Source: Candidatus Acetothermia bacterium (GTDB taxonomy: Bacteria; Bipolaricaulota; Bipolaricaulia; Bipolaricaulales; Bipolaricaulaceae). Taken from it: a stretch of DNA of 40,356 nt. Every line of letters starts with the position of its first letter. Position 1 is the stretch's first letter. The position numbers were made by a program, and so were the translations under genes. Where the stretch lies: assembly GCA_003566155.1 (NCBI GenBank), contig PXEP01000099.1, positions 1-40,356 on the forward strand, given 5' to 3'. The notes under the pieces are model-generated. The model saw nothing but the letters and a program-made list of their open reading frames with translations. It was not told the origin of the DNA and searched no databases. Of this stretch, positions 36,274 through 40,356 are shown one piece after another.

Positions 36274-37446
36274 ATGGACAGAGCGCAGGTCGCCCTCGTT
36301 CGATGTACGACCTACCGGCAGCGGGAACTGACCCCTGCCGTTCACCGGGCATGTGATCTGCTCGGCGGACTGGAGAAGCACCTCCGACCCACCGATCGGG
36401 TACTGGTCAAGGTGAACCACCTGTCCCCACCGTCGCCGCCGGAGCGGGCCATCGTCACCCATCCGGAGTTCACCCGCGCAGTACTGGAACACATCATGGA
36501 GATAACGCCGCACGTTGCGTTCGGCGACGATGTTCAGGGCGAGGGCGACCCGTTTGCGGTCTCAGGCTATCGCAAGCTGGCCAGCGAGCTGGGGGCTCAG
36601 TTGATCAACTTCAAGGAACACGGTTTTCACGAGATCGACTGCTCTGGACAGGTGCTGGACAAGCTGTTCGTGGCCCGTGACATCCTGGAAGCGGATGTCG
36701 TGGTCAACCTCCCTAAACTCAAGACGCACAGTTTGACCACGCTCACCGGGGCGGTGAAGAACCTCTACGGAACCATACCCGCAGGCCACCGTTCACATTG
36801 CCACGGACGCTTCAGCAAACCCGAGGAGTTCGCCCAGGCGCTCGTGGACATCTATGCCGCCGTGCCTCCCACCATCCAGCTAATGGACGCCGTCAAGGGA
36901 ATGGAGGGGGAAGGGCCGGCCGGCGGCCAGCCACGAGACATAGGGTACATCGTGGCGGGGTTCGACGGGGTAGCCGTGGATGCGATCGCAGCACGCCTCA
37001 TAGGGCTTGATCCCCAAGATATCGGCATGATAAGCGCAGCCCACTGGCGCGGAGTTGGCGTCGGAGACACCGATGACATCGACCTGGTCGGCGACACGCT
37101 CGAGGATGCCGTCGTACCAGGCTTCCAGCTCCCCAGCGCCGCCACCACACGCTACCTGCGACGTGTGCCCGCTCCGATCGCCCGTCTGTTTACCGGCCAG
37201 CTGTCGCCCCGTCCGACGATTCACACCGCCCGCTGCGTGGGCTGTGCCGCGTGCGCCAACATCTGTCCAACAGGAGCCGCGGCCATGCACCAAGGCAAAG
37301 CGCACATAGCACGACGCAGATGTATTCGCTGCATGTGTTGCCACGAGGTATGCCGCTACGACGCTGTTCTGCTGCAGCGCCCGCCGCACGGACGAGCCCT
37401 GCACAGGATCCTTCAGGCCGCTCGCCGCGGACTGAGCACGCTCTGA
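36274..37446 (+). CDS. DUF362 protein with C-terminal two [4Fe-4S] ferredoxin domain
   Basis: DUF362-type core (VLVKVNHL, VVNLPKLKTHSLTTLTGAVKNLYGTIP) plus CVGCAACANICPTGA and CIRCMCCHEVCRYDAV clusters. Confidence 0.88.
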   Translation: MDRAQVALVRCTTYRQRELTPAVHRACDLLGGLEKHLRPTDRVLVKVNHLSPPSPPERAIVTHPEFTRAVLEHIMEITPHVAFGDDVQGEGDPFAVSGYRKLASELGAQLINFKEHGFHEIDCSGQVLDKLFVARDILEADVVVNLPKLKTHSLTTLTGAVKNLYGTIPAGHRSHCHGRFSKPEEFAQALVDIYAAVPPTIQLMDAVKGMEGEGPAGGQPRDIGYIVAGFDGVAVDAIAARLIGLDPQDIGMISAAHWRGVGVGDTDDIDLVGDTLEDAVVPGFQLPSAATTRYLRRVPAPIARLFTGQLSPRPTIHTARCVGCAACANICPTGAAAMHQGKAHIARRRCIRCMCCHEVCRYDAVLLQRPPHGRALHRILQAARRGLSTL

Positions 37447-37460
37447 CGCTGATGGGAAAG

Positions 37461-38363
37461 CTACGCCTCCCCTCGGCGCCGCGCCATCCAAGACCAGTGT
37501 CCTCCAACGCGAGCTCCCCAACGCTCAACCGTCCGGCGCGTCTCCATGTCGCTGTCCCATAGCGCAACCCGCAGGCTGCGCACGCCTCTCCTGCTCAGCT
37601 CCTCGGCCACTACCCTAAGGAGCAGCACATTGTGGCCTCTCTCCGCAGGGGGGCACAACCGCACTTGCCCCCACTCCCGGTATTTGCTGTACTCAACTCC
37701 CGCAGGCTCCCCCCGGGGGCCCACCACGAGCCCGTCCACGAGCCCAAGCCAAGAGAGCACCGGTGCGCCATAGGCGCCATCAACCGTCACCGCCCGCGCA
37801 AGGTCCCCCGCGGCCATCGCGCGCCCAACGAGCGCCCGTCGCTGTCGCCAACGCAACCACCGAACCCGTTCCTCTGAGGACAAACTCACCGACAGCGGAA
37901 GCGCCAATTCATAGTCCTGCACCCCGCCCAACTGGGCAAACCCCAGGCGAGCCAGCGCCCCCCGTCCCCAGCCCTCATATGCCGGTAGAGCTCGGATGAG
38001 GCGCGTTCTCATGCCGTCGTGTTCAGCGACCACCCGCTGGAGAAATGCCCCGGCCACTCCTGTACCACGGACATCACCATGCAGCACGAGACCAGTCAGG
38101 CGAGGAATCTGCTCGCCCAGTTGCCCCAGCACCCCGACCAACTGCCCGTCCTGGTAAGCCACCCAGAGTTCAGCTGCACTGCCCAAGACGTGAAGCGCCC
38201 CCAACGGCAACCGCCGACAGCGGAGGAGCTTGCGCATGAGACTTCTTACCGCCCCTAAGTCCAGCGCATCCGGTGCCCAGTCGGCGGGGAAACTCTCCCG
38301 CCACAGATCGATCGCCGAGGCGGCCTCCACGGTTGTCCCCCGTCGCACGTACAGTTCTGCCAC
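37461..38363 (-). CDS. GNAT-family N-acetyltransferase (probably two GNAT-like halves)
   Basis: LWVAYQDGQLVGVLGQLGEQIPRLTGLVLHGDVRGTGVAGAFLQRVV acetyl-CoA-binding pattern; second half with a similar C-terminal arrangement. Confidence 0.7.
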   Translation of the reverse strand: MAELYVRRGTTVEAASAIDLWRESFPADWAPDALDLGAVRSLMRKLLRCRRLPLGALHVLGSAAELWVAYQDGQLVGVLGQLGEQIPRLTGLVLHGDVRGTGVAGAFLQRVVAEHDGMRTRLIRALPAYEGWGRGALARLGFAQLGGVQDYELALPLSVSLSSEERVRWLRWRQRRALVGRAMAAGDLARAVTVDGAYGAPVLSWLGLVDGLVVGPRGEPAGVEYSKYREWGQVRLCPPAERGHNVLLLRVVAEELSRRGVRSLRVALWDSDMETRRTVERWGARVGGHWSWMARRRGEA

Positions 38364-38458
38364 ACTCCATTTTAGAATCTCGTCGGAGGAATATCGCGCT
38401 CGCAGATGCTATGCTTTGGGGTACAGCGACCAGGCAAGAACTTGGAGGGGATAGGACG

Positions 38459-38680
38459 ATGGAACAGGAAGTGCGCCAAGCATTGGAGACCGTCCGCACA
38501 GCGCTGCAGGCTGATGGCGGGGATGTAGAGCTGGTGGAAGTCACCGAGGACAATGTAGTCCGAGTACGGCTTACCGGCGCCTGCCATTCCTGCCCCATGG
38601 CCTCGATAACGCTTCAGGAAACTGTGGCACGATACCTGAAGGAGCAGGTCCCACAAGTGGCAGACGTGGAGGCAGTCTAA
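38459..38680 (+). CDS. NifU C-terminal-like (Nfu) Fe-S scaffold protein
   Basis: VRTALQADGGDVELVEVTEDNVVRVRLTGACHSCPMASITLQETVARYLKEQVPQV with the CxxC motif. Confidence 0.92.
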   Translation: MEQEVRQALETVRTALQADGGDVELVEVTEDNVVRVRLTGACHSCPMASITLQETVARYLKEQVPQVADVEAV

Positions 38681-38746
38681 ACGGCAGCGACATAAACGGT
38701 ACGCCACTACGCGACCGGATTCGCCCCGCACATCGGGCAGCAAAAT

Positions 38747-38770
38747 GGCCCGCCTTCGGCGGGCCTTACT
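38747..38770 (+). terminator. Intrinsic terminator downstream of nfu
   Basis: GGCCCGCC-TTC-GGCGGGCC followed by TTACT TCTT. Confidence 0.75.
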
Positions 38771-38799
38771 TCTTAAATACGACTGCCGCGCCCCCCTGT

Positions 38800-38832
38800 C
38801 AAGGGGTCATGCCCCAGCGAGCCGACCCCTTG
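38800..38832. other. Intergenic inverted repeat
   Basis: CAAGGGGTC ... GACCCCTTG (9 bp, 15-nt loop), flanked by direct repeats CCCTGTCAAG at 38794 and 38842. Confidence 0.5.
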
Positions 38833-38876
38833 TGCTGACGACCCTGTCAAGTCCTCCCTGGACAACACCGGGAGCT

Positions 38877-39119
38877 CTACGGAGAGCAATCATCGGCCCA
38901 CGCGGGAAGTCCGCGCATAAAGAGGTCCGCCCTCCTTAGCGCACGTTCTCGATCGATCCCTTGCCATTCGGCCATCCAGCTTGCGATCCCCTGTTGGACC
39001 TGTTCTCGCGACAGCAGTCTCCCCTGCTCGTCCGTGCAGTACTTGCAGTAGTTGTCCGATGGACCTTGAACTTCAGGCGCCTCCAGCGGCATGGTACACG
39101 CGTGGCAATAACGCCCCAT
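38877..39119 (-). CDS. Small zinc-ribbon protein
   Basis: MGRYCHACTMPLEAPEVQGPSDNYCKYCTDEQGRLL: CxxC...CxxC putative zinc ribbon. Confidence 0.8.
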   Translation of the reverse strand: MGRYCHACTMPLEAPEVQGPSDNYCKYCTDEQGRLLSREQVQQGIASWMAEWQGIDRERALRRADLFMRGLPAWADDCSP

Positions 39120-39267
39120 GTTGCCTCCTTGTGCGGGAATCCCCGCATACGTGTCCCCGCATCATATCCCCCAGGGAGTCCCCCCGCACGCGGCGTCCCC
39201 GGCGGTCCCCGATGGCGGTAAAATGGTCGGCAGTTGTGAACTAACTCCAAGGAAGGAGCGATGCCCG

Positions 39268-40356
39268 ATGGCAGAACAGAAAGCCCAGGCAGAACACAAG
39301 AGCAACGCAGACTCTGGAGAGGGCAAGGAAAAGAAGCGACAGCTACTGGGGATTGAACCGGTAGAGACCAAGCATCAACTGTCAACAAACGGAAAAACCC
39401 TCCAGTACACCGCACGAGCGGGGGCAATACCTCTGAAGGACGAGTTCGGAGAGACCGAGGCGGAAATCTACTTCACCGCCTATGAACTGGATGGCATCGA
39501 TGAACGGTCGCGTCGCCCGCTGACGTTCGCCTTCAACGGCGGTCCCGGATCGTCCTCCGTGTGGCTTCACATGGGGGCCATAGGGCCGAAGCGCGTGGTG
39601 ATGGAGAAACAAGGATGGATGCCTTCCCCTCCCTATCGGTACGAAGACAACGCGTCGTCCTGGCTTGAACAAACCGACCTAGTGTTCATTGACCCGGTGG
39701 GAACAGGATTTAGCCGCGCGGCCAAAGAGGAGCTGGACAAGAAGTACTGGAGCGTCGACGGCGACATCCGGTCGACGGGAGAGTTCATCCGGCTTTACAT
39801 AAGCCGTTACGGCCGGTGGTCCTCGCCGCTGTTCCTTGCCGGCGAAAGCTACGGCACCACGAGGGCGGCGGGGCTGGCCAGCCACCTGGTGGACCGGGGG
39901 ATAGCGTTCACCGGCATCGTTCTCATCTCCAGTGCGCTTGACATCAGCCCCTTGCGGTTCATGCCGGCCAACGACCTGCCTTTCCAGCTGTTCGTTCCCA
40001 CCTACTGTGCCACCGCTTGGTACCACAAGAAGCTCGCGCCCGACCTTCAGAAACGACAGCTTCAGGAACTCCTGGCCGAGGTAGAAGCTTGGGCGGAGGG
40101 AGAACTCACCGTCGCACTGATGAAGGGCGACCGACTGACCGATGCCGAGCGGCGCTCCGTTGGGGAGAGGCTGGCCCACTACACCGCGCTCGACCTGGAA
40201 TACGTCCTGGGAACAAATCTCCGCGTGCATATCCAGCGATTCTGCAAGGAACTCCTGCGCGCCCAGCGGCGGAGCGTGGGGCGGCTCGACTCACGCTTCA
40301 CCGGCATCGAGGCCCTTGAGGTGACCGAACAACCGGAGTTCGACCCATCGTCCGTG
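39268..40356 (+). CDS. Serine carboxypeptidase (peptidase S10 family), open at the right edge
   Basis: Own translation (not in ORF track): MAEQKAQAEHKSNADS...LTFAFNGGPGSSSVWLHMGAIGPKR...FIDPVGTGFSRA...SSPLFLAGESYGTTRAAGLASHL, the S10 NGGPGSSS and GESYG motifs. Confidence 0.92.
   Translation, partial: MAEQKAQAEHKSNADSGEGKEKKRQLLGIEPVETKHQLSTNGKTLQYTARAGAIPLKDEFGETEAEIYFTAYELDGIDERSRRPLTFAFNGGPGSSSVWLHMGAIGPKRVVMEKQGWMPSPPYRYEDNASSWLEQTDLVFIDPVGTGFSRAAKEELDKKYWSVDGDIRSTGEFIRLYISRYGRWSSPLFLAGESYGTTRAAGLASHLVDRGIAFTGIVLISSALDISPLRFMPANDLPFQLFVPTYCATAWYHKKLAPDLQKRQLQELLAEVEAWAEGELTVALMKGDRLTDAERRSVGERLAHYTALDLEYVLGTNLRVHIQRFCKELLRAQRRSVGRLDSRFTGIEALEVTEQPEFDPSSV

Noticed and set aside
1-40356. 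CRISPR arrays, tRNA/rRNA genes, phage or transposon islands, defence systems
   Set aside because: Read through the window and intergenic gaps; no repeat-spacer pattern, cloverleaf, integrase or transposase could be supported.

Overview
Bacterial chromosomal window, GC-rich and densely coding, consisting mostly of housekeeping genes. I saw no tRNA, rRNA, CRISPR, phage or transposase. Left to right: the 5' end of a UvrD-type helicase; a pyrK-pyrD-pyrF-pyrE operon (minus); an SLC13-like permease with RCK_C domains; a serine-palmitoyltransferase-like enzyme with an SDR (minus); glyS; a sugar nucleotidyltransferase; an xre-smc-scpA-scpB operon encoding an unusually short SMC; an exported coiled-coil protein; a membrane pyrophosphatase; a GerMN protein; a cNMP-binding protein followed by a class III nucleotide cyclase; a Lon-family protease; two exported modular proteins; rplM, purA, ileS, purB and radC (minus); xpt and guaA; a tyrosine phenol-lyase-like gene; a DUF362/ferredoxin protein; GNAT; Nfu; a zinc-ribbon protein; and a serine carboxypeptidase (S10) open at the right edge. 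The most interesting signal is the 5' region of the pyr operon. A strong promoter has a start region (T6 C7 C8 G9) matching the enterobacterial pyrC type, with a hairpin that would pair the 5' CCGG end against the Shine-Dalgarno region. It is followed by a perfect intrinsic terminator lying in frame inside the first codons of pyrK. Together these suggest a two-stage, translation-coupled pyrimidine sensor. All product names come from motif and family recognition by eye; no database search was run.
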